A stretch of 64,000 nucleotides of DNA from Faunimonas pinastri (GTDB lineage: Bacteria > Pseudomonadota > Alphaproteobacteria > Rhizobiales > Afifellaceae): positions 310,001 to 374,000 of the forward strand of contig NZ_FOFG01000001.1 in assembly GCF_900110915.1 (NCBI RefSeq). Reading direction: 5' to 3'. This document shows, piece after piece, positions 9,120 through 18,840 of this stretch (position 1 is its first letter; every line of letters begins with the position of its first letter). The notes beneath the pieces were generated by a model. It was not told the DNA's origin. It saw nothing but the letters and a program-made list of their open reading frames with translations, and searched no databases. A program made the position numbers and the translations under genes.

Positions 9120-9408
9120 GGGGTAAACTCTCGAATTCCGTCGGTCCCGGCGGGGCCTTCCCCACGCCATATGGTTCGCCTTGGCTAACACGCCAAACGG
9201 GAAATTGGGCGTAAAAACAGCGAAGCAAACGCTGCGTCGAAGTCGAAGCCGCATATGCCGGCCGGTAAAGACGGGTCCTTGAGGGAACTCGCCTCCACAC
9301 AAGACCGTTGCCTTTCCATGAGGAAGCCGGGCGATGGCGTCCGGGTTTCAAGAACCCGCCTGCGGCAACGGGCAGCAGGCAGGGGCCAAACCCCTCAAGG
9401 AGAACGTC
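9120..9408. promoter_or_regulatory. Divergent intergenic region between guaC and the BA14K gene
   Basis: This 289-base region must contain the promoters of both flanking transcripts. I see an imperfect repeat CGCCAA...TTGGGCG near 9191-9211 and a short hairpin CGGGTT/AACCCG at 9342-9358 in the leader of the BA14K gene. No purine riboswitch and no convincing PurR box is visible. Confidence 0.4.
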
Positions 9409-9828
9409 TTGAACAGGATTATCACCGCCCTTGTCGCAGGCTTCGTCGCGAGCGCCACGGTCGTCGCGGCCGCTTCGCCTGCCTTTGCGGACGAGCCGTG
9501 GATGCGTGGCAATCGCGGCGGTTTCGCCGGCGATCATGGTGGCCATCATGGCGGGCGCGACTTCCGCGGTCATGATCGGCATGGCGGCGGCTGGGATCGC
9601 GGCCACCACGGCTACCGGCATGGCTACAATCGACACGACTATTACCGTCATCGTCATCACGGCGACGCCGGCGCGGCCGCTGCCTTCGGTCTGGCAGCCG
9701 GCGCGATCGCCGGTGCCGCGGCCAGCTCCGCCTCGCATGGCTCGTCCTGCGCGGCGCGGTTCAAGTCGTACAACCCGCGTACCCACACCTATCTCGGCTA
9801 TGACGGGCAGCGCCACGTCTGCCGCTGA
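9409..9828 (+). CDS. BA14K family secreted protein
   Basis: A 139-residue exported protein of the BA14K family, named for a Brucella abortus immunoreactive lectin-like protein and typical of Hyphomicrobiales. A signal peptide covers residues 1-26 (hydrophobic ALVAGFVASATVVAAASPAFA). The middle is extremely rich in His, Gly, Arg and Tyr (GGHHGGRDFRGHDRHGG and onward). A short hydrophobic Ala/Gly segment (AAAAFGLAAGAIAGAAA) follows, then the diagnostic C-terminus CAARFKSYNPRTHTYLGYDG ending in a conserved HVC. I chose the TTG at 9409 because AAGGAGAA sits five bases upstream and the signal peptide starts there. A rho-independent terminator follows. Confidence 0.88.
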   Translation: MNRIITALVAGFVASATVVAAASPAFADEPWMRGNRGGFAGDHGGHHGGRDFRGHDRHGGGWDRGHHGYRHGYNRHDYYRHRHHGDAGAAAAFGLAAGAIAGAAASSASHGSSCAARFKSYNPRTHTYLGYDGQRHVCR

Positions 9829-9861
9829 TCGAACTTTCGGTCAGAAGGAAGAGCAGGAAGC

Positions 9862-9890
9862 AAAAAGGGCCGGCAGATGCCGGCCCTTTC
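9862..9890. terminator. Rho-independent terminator, probably bidirectional
   Basis: Stem GGGCCGGC (9867-9874) pairs with GCCGGCCC (9879-9886) around AGAT, followed by TTT and preceded by five A. It sits between the convergent BA14K gene and the Old Yellow Enzyme gene and can serve both directions. Confidence 0.8.
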
Positions 9891-9914
9891 GTTTGCGCGT
9901 CCCGGGAGGGGCGA

Positions 9915-11021
9915 TCAGGCCGGCGCCTGCTCCTTCAGCGTGGGGTAATCGACGTAGCCCTCCGCGCCGCCGCCATACATGGTCTGCTGGTCCGGCTGGA
10001 CGAGCGGCGCGCCCGTGCGCAGGCGCTCCACGAGGTCCGGATTGGCGATGAAGGGACGGCCGAAGGCCACCATGTCGGCCCGGCCGGAGGCGATCGCCTC
10101 GGCGGCCATCTCGCCGTCATAACCGTTATTGGCGATGTAGGCGCCCTTGAAGCGGCGGCGGAGCTCGGAATAATCGAAAGGAGCGCCGGTGTCGCGCGGT
10201 CCGCCCGTCGCGCCCTCGATCACGTGGATGAAGGCGAGGTCTAGCTTCTGCAACTCGTCGACGGCGAGGTTGAAGAGCGGCTGCGGATCGCTGTCGGTGG
10301 CATCGTTCGCGGGCGTGACCGGCGAAAGGCGGATGCCGGTGCGGCCCGGGCCGATGACGCCGATCACCGCTTCCGTCACCTCGCGCATGAAGCGCACGCG
10401 GTTCTCGATGGACCCGCCATAGGCGTCGGTCCGCTTGTTGGTGCCGTCGCGCAGGAACTGGTCGATCAGGTAGCCGTTCGCGCCGTGGATCTCGACGCCG
10501 TCGAAGCCCGCCTCGATGGCGTTCTGCGCGGCCTTGGCATAGTCGGCGACGATGCCGGAGATCTCGTCGATCTCGATGGCGCGGGGCTCGGAAACCGGTT
10601 CGTAGCCGTCCTTGGTGAAGGTCTTGGTGGTTTCGGCCCGGATCGCGGAAGGCGCAAGCGGCTTGCCGTTGTTCGGCTGCAGCGAGGTGTGGGAGATGCG
10701 GCCCACGTGCCAGAGCTGCAGGATGATCCGTCCGCCGGCATTGTGGACGGACTCGTTCACGCGGCGCCAGCCGGCGATCTGCTCGGGGGAATGGATGCCG
10801 GGGGTCTTGATGTAGCCCTGACCGTCCGGCCGGATCTGCGTGGCTTCCGCGATGATGAGCCCGGCCGAAGCGCGCTGCTTGTAATAGGTGACGGCGAGAT
10901 CGCTGGGAACATTGCCTTCGCCGGCGCGGCTGCGCGTCAGAGGCGCCATGGCGATGCGGTTGGCGACGGGAATGTCGCCGATGCGGCCGGCCTGGAACAA
11001 GGGATCGAGATTGGACGTCAT
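9915..11021 (-). CDS. Old Yellow Enzyme family alkene reductase (NemA-like)
   Basis: A 368-residue FMN enzyme that reduces activated alkenes, nitro compounds or N-ethylmaleimide with NAD(P)H. The TIM-barrel motifs of the family are present: RIAMAPLTRSRA at the N-terminus, IILQLWHVGRISHTSLQP, the substrate-binding EIHGANGYLIDQFLRDGTN with its His-x-x-Asn pair, and the FMN-phosphate site GRADMVAFGRPFIANPDLV. The MFS exporter gene is next upstream on the same strand with 117 bases between. The pair may belong to one detoxification response, although no regulator gene adjoins it. The natural substrate is unknown. Confidence 0.92.
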   Translation of the reverse strand: MTSNLDPLFQAGRIGDIPVANRIAMAPLTRSRAGEGNVPSDLAVTYYKQRASAGLIIAEATQIRPDGQGYIKTPGIHSPEQIAGWRRVNESVHNAGGRIILQLWHVGRISHTSLQPNNGKPLAPSAIRAETTKTFTKDGYEPVSEPRAIEIDEISGIVADYAKAAQNAIEAGFDGVEIHGANGYLIDQFLRDGTNKRTDAYGGSIENRVRFMREVTEAVIGVIGPGRTGIRLSPVTPANDATDSDPQPLFNLAVDELQKLDLAFIHVIEGATGGPRDTGAPFDYSELRRRFKGAYIANNGYDGEMAAEAIASGRADMVAFGRPFIANPDLVERLRTGAPLVQPDQQTMYGGGAEGYVDYPTLKEQAPA

Positions 11022-11138
11022 TTGAACTCCGGGTCAGGGTTTGAAGAACGCAAGCGGTCCTTCGCGCCGAGCCCGGTATCTAATGCGTCCCAACCTACGG
11101 ACAAGTACCGGAGAAATGCGGGAAGGGACTGCCCGGCC

Positions 11139-12335
11139 TCAGGAGTTGCCCACGCGGATGCCGCCCGCCGGCACGCGCCGCCGCTCCAGGCTTTCCGACA
11201 GCAACGTCAGGATCAGCGCCACGCCGGCCACGGCCGCGCCGATCAGCGGCAGGGAGCCGTAGCCGATCCCCGCATTGATCGCGAAGCCGCCGAGCCACGC
11301 GCCGGTGGCGTTGCCGAGATTGAAGACGCCCTGGTTCATGGTGGAGGCGAGATTGCTGGCGCCGACGGCCTTGTCGACGATGCGCAACTGCAGGGGCGGC
11401 ACGACCGAGAAGGTGAGAATGCCCCAGGCGGTCACCGTCACCATGGCAGGCACGCCGGAATGACTGGTCCAGGTGAAGGCAAGCAGCACCAGCGCCAGAA
11501 CGAGAAGGCAGGCCATCAGCGATTGAGCGCCCTTCCAGTCGGCCAGACGTCCGCCGAGAAGATTGCCGATCGTCATGCCGACGCCGAAGAGGAGCAGAAT
11601 GCCGGTAACCGCGCGCGGGGTGAAACCGGTCACGTCTTCCAGGATCGGCGTGATGTAGGTGAAGACCGTGAACAGGCTGACGGAAACCAGCATGCTGATC
11701 AGGAAGTTGAGGAGGACCATCGGCCGGGCGAGGATGCGGAACTCGCGGGCGAGGTTCGGCACCTCCATCTTGAGGTTGGCGGGCAGCAGCACCGCCAGCG
11801 CCGTCTCCGAGATCAAGCCGATCAGCACCACCGCCCAGAAGCTGACGCGCCAGCCGGCGATCTGGCCGAGACCGGTGCCGAAGGGCACGCCGAGGATGTT
11901 GGCGACCGTCAGGCCCGCGAACATCATGGAAATCGCCTGCGCGCGCTTGTTCTGCGGCACGAGATCGGCGGCGACCACCGCCCCGATGCCGAAGAAGGCG
12001 GCGTGACAGAAGGCGGTCAGCATCCGCGCCAGCATCAGGAGCCAGTAATTCGGCGCGACCGCGCAGAGGAAGTTGCCGACCGTGAAGATGCCCATCGCCA
12101 CCAAGAGCGCGAGCTTGCGCGGCATGCGCGCCGTGATGACGGCGAGGATCGGCGCTCCGATGAAGACGCCCAGCGCGTAGCCGGAGACGAGCAGCCCGGC
12201 GCTCGGGATGCTGACGCCGAGATCGCGCGCCACGTCGGGCAGCAATCCCATGATGACGAATTCCGACGTCCCGATGCCGAAGGAGGCGACGGTCAGGGCA
12301 AACAGGGCCAATGGCATGAGGCGATCCCGGGACAT
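11139..12335 (-). CDS. MFS transporter, DHA1 family (AraJ/YdhP-like sugar or drug exporter)
   Basis: A 398-residue permease with twelve predicted membrane helices. The N-terminal FGIGTSEFVIMGLLPDVARDL and the helix 2-3 loop motif (ITARMPRKLALL) are typical of the arabinose-efflux/YdhP branch. The helix 5 motif C region is seen around NILGVPFGTGLG. Members export sugars, chloramphenicol or other small molecules, and the substrate cannot be told here. It diverges from the YdcF gene, with 194 bases between, and precedes the Old Yellow Enzyme gene on the same strand. Confidence 0.88.
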   Translation of the reverse strand: MSRDRLMPLALFALTVASFGIGTSEFVIMGLLPDVARDLGVSIPSAGLLVSGYALGVFIGAPILAVITARMPRKLALLVAMGIFTVGNFLCAVAPNYWLLMLARMLTAFCHAAFFGIGAVVAADLVPQNKRAQAISMMFAGLTVANILGVPFGTGLGQIAGWRVSFWAVVLIGLISETALAVLLPANLKMEVPNLAREFRILARPMVLLNFLISMLVSVSLFTVFTYITPILEDVTGFTPRAVTGILLLFGVGMTIGNLLGGRLADWKGAQSLMACLLVLALVLLAFTWTSHSGVPAMVTVTAWGILTFSVVPPLQLRIVDKAVGASNLASTMNQGVFNLGNATGAWLGGFAINAGIGYGSLPLIGAAVAGVALILTLLSESLERRRVPAGGIRVGNS

Positions 12336-12529
12336 CGAAGCAGGGAGAGACAGCGAGCCATAGAGGTCGCTCGCACGCCCGGCAATCCGTCAGATCGCCC
12401 GGCAGCCCTGCCGGTTCAAAGAAGCATCGGCTGTGGCCGGGCCGCATCTCGCCCGAGCTTCGCCTGCTCTTGCCGAAATGTTAACCATGATCCGGCAGAG
12501 CGTTCACGAAGGACGAAGAGGGGCCGCTG

Positions 12530-13312
12530 TTGTTTTACGTCTTGTCCAAGCTGGCGTGGCTGCTTCTCGACCCCGGCAATTTCCTGGTCGCGCTGCTTGT
12601 CCTCGGGCTCCTGATCCGGCTCTACCGTCCGCTCCGTCGCTTCGGCATGGGGATCTGCGTTCTCGCGACGGTGTGCTTCGTGCTGCTGACCATTTTCCCG
12701 CTCGGCTCATGGTTGCTGGAGCCATTGGAAAACCGGGTCGCCGCGCCCGTTACGATGCCGGAGCGCGTCGACGGGATCATCGTGCTCGGCGGTGCGACGG
12801 ACAACGAGGTGAGCCTGCGCCGTCATCAGACGGACCTCAACGCCGCCGGCGAGCGCCTGACGCAGACGCTGGTGCTGGCGCGACGCTATCCGGAGGCGAA
12901 GATCCTGCTTTCCGGGGGCACCGGCGACGCCAACGGCGTCGGCAGCGACGCTGCCGTCATGCAGCAATTCATGCTGGAGCAGGGGATCGATCCCGCGCGG
13001 CTGATCATCGAGAATCAGTCGCGCAACACGCGGGAGAACGCGGTCTTTTCGCAGCGGATCGTGCAGCCGCGGGCGGGGCAGACCTGGCTGCTGGTGACCT
13101 CCGCTTTCCACATGCCGCGTTCGCTCGGCTGCTTCCGGAAAGTGGGCTGGGCGGTGATCCCGTATCCCGTCGATTTCCGCACGCCGGGCGATCACAGCCA
13201 CCATCTGGTGGAGAACCTGAAGACGCTTTCGACGGCGGAAAAGGAGTGGGTGGGGCTCGCCGCCTATTATACGACGGGCAAGATAGAGACGCTGTTCCCC
13301 GGCAACGAGTAG
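12530..13312 (+). CDS. YdcF/ElyC family membrane protein (DUF218)
   Basis: A 260-residue protein with two N-terminal membrane helices (about residues 5-28 and 38-60) and a DUF218 domain facing the periplasm or cytoplasm. Family motifs are present: GIIVLGGATDN, ILLSGGTGDANG, ENQSRNTRENAVFS and LVTSAFHMPRS. The E. coli relative ElyC affects cell-envelope integrity and undecaprenyl-phosphate recycling; others bind nucleotide-like ligands. The TTG start is chosen because GAGGGG lies upstream and the first helix begins at once. It ends 42 bases before the stop of the convergent SMP-30 gene. Confidence 0.85.
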   Translation: MFYVLSKLAWLLLDPGNFLVALLVLGLLIRLYRPLRRFGMGICVLATVCFVLLTIFPLGSWLLEPLENRVAAPVTMPERVDGIIVLGGATDNEVSLRRHQTDLNAAGERLTQTLVLARRYPEAKILLSGGTGDANGVGSDAAVMQQFMLEQGIDPARLIIENQSRNTRENAVFSQRIVQPRAGQTWLLVTSAFHMPRSLGCFRKVGWAVIPYPVDFRTPGDHSHHLVENLKTLSTAEKEWVGLAAYYTTGKIETLFPGNE

Positions 13313-13314
13313 CT

Positions 13315-13339
13315 CCCGGGCGGATCGACCCCGCCCGGG
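13315..13339. terminator. GC-rich hairpin between convergent genes
   Basis: A nine-base stem CCCGGGCGG/CCGCCCGGG with a seven-base loop starts two bases after the YdcF stop. No T-run follows, so it is a possible bidirectional terminator or mRNA 3' stabiliser rather than a classic one. Confidence 0.5.
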
Positions 13340-13354
13340 CCGTCTCGCCCCGGC

Positions 13355-14257
13355 TCAGCCGCCGAAGCAGCGGAAGACGTTCTCGCGCTGGCCGGTGACT
13401 TCGGTCGCGATGGCATAGAGCCCGCCGGCCAGCCGGTCGCTTTCGGGGGCCTCCAGCCTCGCGGTGGTGACGAAGAGCGTCTTCAGATCCGGGCCGCCGA
13501 AGGTGCAGGTGGTGATGTTCTGGACGGGCATTTCGATCACCCGGTCGATCTCGCCGGAGGGCGCGACGCGGACGATGCACCTGCCGCCGAAGCGCGCGTT
13601 CCAGAGATAGCCCTCCGCGTCCATCGCCGAGCCGTCCGGCCCGCCGCGCTCGAAGCCCTCGAAGAAGGTCTGCCCGCCCGAAATGTCGCCGTTTTCCGCC
13701 ACGTCATAGACGCGGACGATGTTGGGAATGCTGTCGCCGAAATAGAACTTCCGGCCATCCGGGCTCCAGGTCAGCGTGTTGGAGATGGCGAGCCCGTGCA
13801 CCCATTCCGTGACGTCACCGGAGGGGGTGATGCGATACAGGATGCCCTCGGTGCCGCCGGCCTCGCCCGAGGTCCCGTCGGCGCGGACATTGTTGCGCAT
13901 GGAGCCGATCCAGAAATTGCCGAGCGGATCGGGGCGGCCGTCGTTCAGCCGCACATTCGGCCAGCCCGGCAGGCGGAAGCCATGATCGCGGCGGGCGTCC
14001 GTCGCCGGTTCCCAGAAGAGCAGGCGCGAGCCGATGGCGACGAGCAGCGTGCCGTCCCGGTCGGTCAGGGCCAGCGACACCACCGGCTCGTCGAAGAACC
14101 AGGACTGGACGCTGTTGTCGGCAAGCTTGATGCGGTGGATCAGGAAGCGATTGACGTCGGTCCAGTAGAGGGCGTTCTCCGCCTCGCACCAGAGCGCGGC
14201 TTCACCGCAGACGTCGCCGACCGGCGCCAGGCAGACCGGTTCTCCGATAACGCTCAT
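13355..14257 (-). CDS. SMP-30/gluconolactonase/LRE family lactonase
   Basis: A 300-residue six-bladed beta-propeller hydrolase that opens sugar lactones. The metal ligands of the family are visible: the glutamate in CGEAALWCEAENALYWTD, the asparagine in WPNVRLNDGRPDPLGNFWIG, the asparagine of GLAISNTLTWSPDG and the aspartate of GGPDGSAMDAEGYLW. There is no signal peptide, so it acts in the cytoplasm. It lies 24 bases downstream of pncB on the same strand and may be cotranscribed, although no metabolic link is obvious. The sugar substrate is unknown. Confidence 0.9.
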   Translation of the reverse strand: MSVIGEPVCLAPVGDVCGEAALWCEAENALYWTDVNRFLIHRIKLADNSVQSWFFDEPVVSLALTDRDGTLLVAIGSRLLFWEPATDARRDHGFRLPGWPNVRLNDGRPDPLGNFWIGSMRNNVRADGTSGEAGGTEGILYRITPSGDVTEWVHGLAISNTLTWSPDGRKFYFGDSIPNIVRVYDVAENGDISGGQTFFEGFERGGPDGSAMDAEGYLWNARFGGRCIVRVAPSGEIDRVIEMPVQNITTCTFGGPDLKTLFVTTARLEAPESDRLAGGLYAIATEVTGQRENVFRCFGG

Positions 14258-14281
14258 TCCTTGCTCCCAGATCGTCTTGCG

Positions 14282-15586
14282 TCAGACCAGCACCGCGCGG
14301 CGCACGCGCCCGGCGGTGCCGAAGATGTCGAGATAGCGGTCGATCTCGGTCTTGTCGCCGGTCACCTTTTCCGGATTGTCGGAAAGCTTCACCGCGGGGT
14401 GGCCGTTGACGCGCGTCACCTTGCAGACCAGCGAGATCGCCTGCAGCCCGTCCAGCGGCTCGGGCGCGCAGCCCTCGAAATCGTTGGTGAGGTTTGTGCC
14501 CCAGCCGAAGCTCATCCGGGTGCGCCCGGCGAAGTGCTTGTAGGTGGAGACGATCGTGTCCGCGTCGAGCGCGTCGGAGAAGACGATCAGCTTGTCGCGG
14601 GGATCGTGGCCGCGCGAGTGCCACCAGGCGATGATCTGCTCGCCACCCTCGATCGGCGGGAGCGAGTCCGGGCGGAAGCCGGTCCAGTCCTCCACCCATT
14701 CCGGGGCGTGTCGCAGGAAGGTGGTGGTGCCGAACGTATCGGGCAGGACGACGAGGAGGTTGCCGCTGTAGAGCTTTTCCCAGTCCTTCAGCACGCGATA
14801 GGGCGCTTCGCGCAGCTCGTCGTCGTTGCGGGCAAGCGCCGCCACCACCATCGGCAGTTCGTGCGCATTGGTGCCGATGGCTTCCAGGTCGCTGCCCATG
14901 GCGAGCAGCACGTTGGATGAGCCGACGAAGGATTCGCCGAGACCTTCCTTCAGCGCTTCGACGCACCAGCGCTGCCAGAGATGGCTGTGGCGCCGCCGCG
15001 TGCCGAAATCGGCGATGCGCAGGTCCGGCAGCTGCTTCAGCATTTCCACCTTGTTCCAGAGCTTCGCCTTGGCACGGGCATAGAGCACGTCCAGCGCGAA
15101 GCGGCCCATGCCGCGCAGCGCGGAGCGGGAGCGCAGCTCGTTGACGATGGCCAGCGCCGGGATCTCCCACATGCTGACCTCGGCCCAGCTGCCGGAGAAT
15201 TCCAGCGCATACTGGCCGTCCTCGCGGTGCAGCTCGTATTCCGGCAGGCGGAAGTCCTTCAGCCAGGCGAGGAAGTCCGGCTTGAAGATCTGCGAGCGGC
15301 CGTAGAACGTGTTGCCGGCCAGCCAGATCATTTCCTTGTGCGAGAGGCGCAGCGATCGGGCGTGATCGAGCTGGTCTCGCAGTTCCTTCTCGTCGATCTC
15401 CTCGGCGATGCGGACGCGCCGGGTGCGGTTCACCAGCGAGAAGGTCGCCTGCACATCCGGGTAAAGCTCCCAGATCATCTGCAGCATCAGGAGCTTGTAG
15501 AAGTCCGTATCGAGCAGGGAACGGATGATCGGATCAAGCTTCCAGCTGTGATCATAAACCCGCTTGGCGATATCGATCGGTGGCAT
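14282..15586 (-). CDS. pncB: Nicotinate phosphoribosyltransferase
   Basis: This enzyme makes nicotinate mononucleotide from nicotinate and PRPP with ATP hydrolysis, in the Preiss-Handler salvage route to NAD. The protein has 434 residues from the ATG at 15586. Visible family motifs are [20 protein letters not shown], the conserved [13 protein letters not shown] with the histidine that is phosphorylated, the [10 protein letters not shown] stretch and the PRPP-binding [12 protein letters not shown]. The frame stays open upstream of 15586, but the homologous N-terminus is [19 protein letters not shown]. It diverges from the phospholipase D-VTT gene. Confidence 0.95.
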   Translation of the reverse strand: MPPIDIAKRVYDHSWKLDPIIRSLLDTDFYKLLMLQMIWELYPDVQATFSLVNRTRRVRIAEEIDEKELRDQLDHARSLRLSHKEMIWLAGNTFYGRSQIFKPDFLAWLKDFRLPEYELHREDGQYALEFSGSWAEVSMWEIPALAIVNELRSRSALRGMGRFALDVLYARAKAKLWNKVEMLKQLPDLRIADFGTRRRHSHLWQRWCVEALKEGLGESFVGSSNVLLAMGSDLEAIGTNAHELPMVVAALARNDDELREAPYRVLKDWEKLYSGNLLVVLPDTFGTTTFLRHAPEWVEDWTGFRPDSLPPIEGGEQIIAWWHSRGHDPRDKLIVFSDALDADTIVSTYKHFAGRTRMSFGWGTNLTNDFEGCAPEPLDGLQAISLVCKVTRVNGHPAVKLSDNPEKVTGDKTEIDRYLDIFGTAGRVRRAVLV

Positions 15587-15825
15587 GCTGCTTATCCTGC
15601 CGCTTTCCAGCGTGAACAGCCCTAATGTCGAAAACGCGCTTTGACCAGCGGCCTTTATCTCTTTCGCAACTGGGCGGCAGGAAGATTCTTCTGGCATGGC
15701 GGAGCATTTTCGCGCGGCGCCGATTAACGGGAAAACGACAGGTTTTCCGATTGCTCCAACGCACCGAAACGAGGACCGGGTTCGCGAACGACGGGCGTTG
15801 CGCAGGCGCTGCCGCGAGCGGCCCG

Positions 15826-17994
15826 GTGAGCGTGCCGGCAAGTGCCGCCGCGCCAGAGCCTGAGTCCGGCCTCCTCCTCCAGCCCGGTCAAAACGTCTGG
15901 CGGGTCGCGCGTGCGGAGCGCGCGGCGGTGCTCGTGGATGCCGCGAACTATTACGGTGCGCTCCGTCAGGCGATGATCAGCGCGCGGCGGTCCATTCTGA
16001 TCGTGGGATGGGACATCGACAGCCGGACGCGGCTGGTCGGGCCGGGCGGCGAGCCCGGGGACGACCTGCCCGCGACGTTCTCCGCCTTTCTCTCCGCGCT
16101 GGTGGAGCGCACCCCGGAACTCTCCGTCAAGGTCCTGCTCTGGGACTATTCCGTCCTCTATTCGCTGGAACGCGAACTGCTGCCGGTCATGCGGTTGCGC
16201 TGGAACACGCCGCGCCAGGTGGAGATGTGCCTGGACGACATGACGCCGGTCGGCGCGGCGCATCACCAGAAGGTGGTCGTCATCGACGACAAGCTGGCCT
16301 TCGCCGGCGGGCTGGACCTCACCATCCGTCGCTGGGACACGGGGGACCACGAGCCGCACAATCCCGGACGGGTCGATCCGGCCGGCAAGAGCTACGGCGC
16401 CTTCCACGATATACAGATGATGGTGGACGGCGATGCCGCGATGGCGCTGGGCGATCTCGTGCGCAACCGCTGGAAGCGCGTGACCTGCGAGGGCGGCGAA
16501 CCAGTGCGGCTGGAGGATTGCCCGGTGCCGTGGCCGGAAACGGTCGCGCCGGATCTCCGCGACGTGGATGTCGGCATCGCGCGCACGCAGCCGCTCTACG
16601 GCAACGAGGAAGAGGTGCGCGAGGTCGAGACGCTGTTCCTCGACATGCTGGAAACCGCCGAGCGCACCATCTACATCGAAAACCAGTTCCTGGCCTGGAC
16701 GGCCTTCGCCGAGCGGCTCGCCGCGCGCCTGAAGGTTCGGCCGAAGCTGGAAGCGCTGCTGGTGGGGCCGCGCACCCATCATACCTGGCTGGAACACCGG
16801 ACCATGCGGAACGGCCGCATCCGCTTCCAGCGCATCCTGACGGAAGCGGGGGTATGGGACCGGGTGCGCATCATGCATCCGCAGGTGAGGGAACATCGCG
16901 CCGCGCATGAGGTGATGATCCACGCCAAGCTGATGATCGTCGACGACCGGGTGCTTCGCGTGGGCTCCGCGAACCTCAACCATCGATCCATGGGGACCGA
17001 CACGGAGTGCGACCTGGTGGTGGCGGCGCGAACGGAGGCGGACCGTCAGGGCATCGCCGCCGTGCGCAACCGGCTGATCGCGGAGCATTGCGGCACGACG
17101 CCTTCGGAGGTCGCGGAGAAGCTTGCGGCGACGGGGTCGCTGCTCGCGGCCATCAGCGAACTTTCCACCCGCAAGCGCGGTCTCGCGCCGATCGAGGACG
17201 GCGAGCCCGACCCGGAGGAGATCTCCAGCCGGGTGGAGATGGTCGCCGATCCCGATCGCCCGATCGCGCCGAGCGAGTTTTTGGCCGATTTTACCGAGGA
17301 ATTCCCGCCGACCCGGCAGCGCGTCCCGACGCTGGTCAAGGCGGCGGTCGCCATCGCGGTTGTGGTCGGGCTGGTGCTCGCCTGGAAATACACGCCGCTG
17401 GCGGAAATCGCGAACCCCTCCAATGTCCGCCGGTGGCTGGCGGATCTGGGTGGCGGCCCTTGGGCGGCCGTGGTGGTGATCGGCGTTTATGTGCTCGGCG
17501 GGTTCGTCATGTTCCCCATCATGGTGCTGATCGCCGCCACCGCCGCGGCTTTCGGCGGCTGGATCGGCGCCGCCTATGCGATAAGCGGCGCCATGGCGAG
17601 CGCGCTCGTCACCTACTGGATCGGGCGGGCGGTGGGGCCGGACGTGCTCCGCGACATCCTCGGTCCGCGCATCAACCGCATCGCCCGCAACTTCGCCCGC
17701 AAGGGACTGGTGGCGCTGACGGCGGCACGGCTGGCGCCGATCGCGCCCTACAGCCTGTTCAATCTCGTCGCGGGAGCGGCGGGCGTCGGCTTCGTTGATT
17801 TCACCATCGGCACCGCGCTGGGACTGGCGCCCGGACTGATTTTCATGTCGAGCCTGGGCGACCAGCTTTCCGATGCGATCCGCCATCCGACCCTGGCCCG
17901 GATCGCCGTGCTTGTCGGGATCTGCGTGGTCTGGATCGGCGTGACCTACGCGCTGCAGAAGCTCATGACCCGGATCCGCGGACGGCAGACGTGA
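15826..17994 (+). CDS. Phospholipase D-like and VTT (DedA/SNARE-associated) domain fusion protein
   Basis: A fusion of a phospholipase D catalytic unit and a membrane VTT domain. Two HxKxxxxD motifs are intact (HQKVVVIDD and HAKLMIVDD), so the PLD half (about residues 15-420) should be active as a phosphodiesterase or phosphatidyl transferase. The C-terminal 200 residues hold several membrane helices with a VTT signature ([20 protein letters not shown], then [19 protein letters not shown]), as in DedA/TMEM64 lipid transporters. Start choice is uncertain. The frame is open back to an ATG at 15625, which would add 67 residues. That would leave only 38 bases to divergent pncB, so I prefer GTG at 15826 or 15832. 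The next gene overlaps by four bases. Confidence 0.85.
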   Translation: MSVPASAAAPEPESGLLLQPGQNVWRVARAERAAVLVDAANYYGALRQAMISARRSILIVGWDIDSRTRLVGPGGEPGDDLPATFSAFLSALVERTPELSVKVLLWDYSVLYSLERELLPVMRLRWNTPRQVEMCLDDMTPVGAAHHQKVVVIDDKLAFAGGLDLTIRRWDTGDHEPHNPGRVDPAGKSYGAFHDIQMMVDGDAAMALGDLVRNRWKRVTCEGGEPVRLEDCPVPWPETVAPDLRDVDVGIARTQPLYGNEEEVREVETLFLDMLETAERTIYIENQFLAWTAFAERLAARLKVRPKLEALLVGPRTHHTWLEHRTMRNGRIRFQRILTEAGVWDRVRIMHPQVREHRAAHEVMIHAKLMIVDDRVLRVGSANLNHRSMGTDTECDLVVAARTEADRQGIAAVRNRLIAEHCGTTPSEVAEKLAATGSLLAAISELSTRKRGLAPIEDGEPDPEEISSRVEMVADPDRPIAPSEFLADFTEEFPPTRQRVPTLVKAAVAIAVVVGLVLAWKYTPLAEIANPSNVRRWLADLGGGPWAAVVVIGVYVLGGFVMFPIMVLIAATAAAFGGWIGAAYAISGAMASALVTYWIGRAVGPDVLRDILGPRINRIARNFARKGLVALTAARLAPIAPYSLFNLVAGAAGVGFVDFTIGTALGLAPGLIFMSSLGDQLSDAIRHPTLARIAVLVGICVVWIGVTYALQKLMTRIRGRQT

Positions 17995-18743
17995 CGGACG
18001 ACCGATTCCCCGCGCCCGACACGCTGCGGCTGATGACCTGGAATATCCATGCCGGGATAGGGCCGGACGGCGTGCGCGATCTCGCGCGCATCGTCGCCCT
18101 GATCCGGCGGCACGACCCGGATATCGTGGCGCTGCAGGAGGTGGATTCCCGCCACGACGCCCCGGGCGAGGAGCCGGCCTTCGCCTTTCTGAAGCGCTCG
18201 CTCGGACTTCATGCGGTGGAGGCGAGGGCGATCACCGTGCCCGATGGCGATTACGGCCACATGCTGATCAGCCGTTTTCCGGTTTGCGGGATGCAGGTGC
18301 ACGACATTTCGATCGCCCGGCGCGAGCCGCGGCGGGCGATCGAGGCGCGGGTGGATACGCCGCAGGGACCGCTCACCGTCGTCGCCGTGCATCTCGGCCT
18401 CAAGCTCCGGGAACGGCGGCAGCAGGCGGAGCGGCTCGCCGACATGGTCCGTCGTGCGGAAGGGCCGGTGGCAATGCTGGGGGATTTCAACGAGTGGCAG
18501 GGGCTCGGCGCGGTGCGGCGGCTGGCTGCGGCGGGCCTGCCGGAGCGAACGCATCACCGGACCTTTCCCGCCTCGCGGCCGATGCTGAAGCTCGACCGGA
18601 TCTTCGCCCGGCCCGCAGGGCTGCTCGTCTCCACCCGGACCGATCCGGCGGGGCGGGGCGCTTCGGACCACCTGCCCCTGATTGCGGATATCCGCCTGCC
18701 GGGGGCGGCGCGGCCCGGAAGGCCGCCTGACGGCCGAGCCTGA
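17991..18743 (+). CDS. Endonuclease/exonuclease/phosphatase (EEP) family protein
   Basis: A 250-residue metal-dependent phosphodiesterase-fold protein related to exonuclease III, sphingomyelinase and inositol phosphatases. Family motifs are clear: LMTWNIHAGIG, IVALQEVDSR, VAVHLGLKLRERR, LGDFNEW and GASDHLPLIADI with the catalytic Asp-His pair. There is no signal peptide or membrane helix. It starts at a GTG that overlaps the stop of the PLD-VTT gene (GTGA), so the two are translationally coupled and probably act on one pathway, perhaps turnover of a phospholipid or phosphodiester head group. The substrate is not readable. Confidence 0.9.
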   Translation: MTDDRFPAPDTLRLMTWNIHAGIGPDGVRDLARIVALIRRHDPDIVALQEVDSRHDAPGEEPAFAFLKRSLGLHAVEARAITVPDGDYGHMLISRFPVCGMQVHDISIARREPRRAIEARVDTPQGPLTVVAVHLGLKLRERRQQAERLADMVRRAEGPVAMLGDFNEWQGLGAVRRLAAAGLPERTHHRTFPASRPMLKLDRIFARPAGLLVSTRTDPAGRGASDHLPLIADIRLPGAARPGRPPDGRA

Positions 18744-18773
18744 AAGCCCCTGACGGAGAGCCGTTAAAGAAAG

Positions 18774-18798
18774 GGCCCCGGCTGGAGGAGCCGGGGCC
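18774..18798. terminator. Strong GC hairpin after the PLD-VTT/EEP operon
   Basis: Stem GGCCCCGGC (18774-18782) pairs with GCCGGGGCC (18790-18798) with a seven-base loop. It lies between convergent transcripts and is likely to terminate one or both, though the T-run is missing. Confidence 0.65.
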
Positions 18799-18840
18799 AA
18801 GTTGGGACTGTCTGGATCGGGGAAGGCGTGCCGGGCGGCC

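Noticed and set aside
9223-9237. PurR-like operator upstream of guaC
   Set aside because: AAGCAAACGCTGCGT only partly resembles the E. coli PurR site and the half-sites are at the wrong spacing. Alphaproteobacteria are not known to use that repressor.
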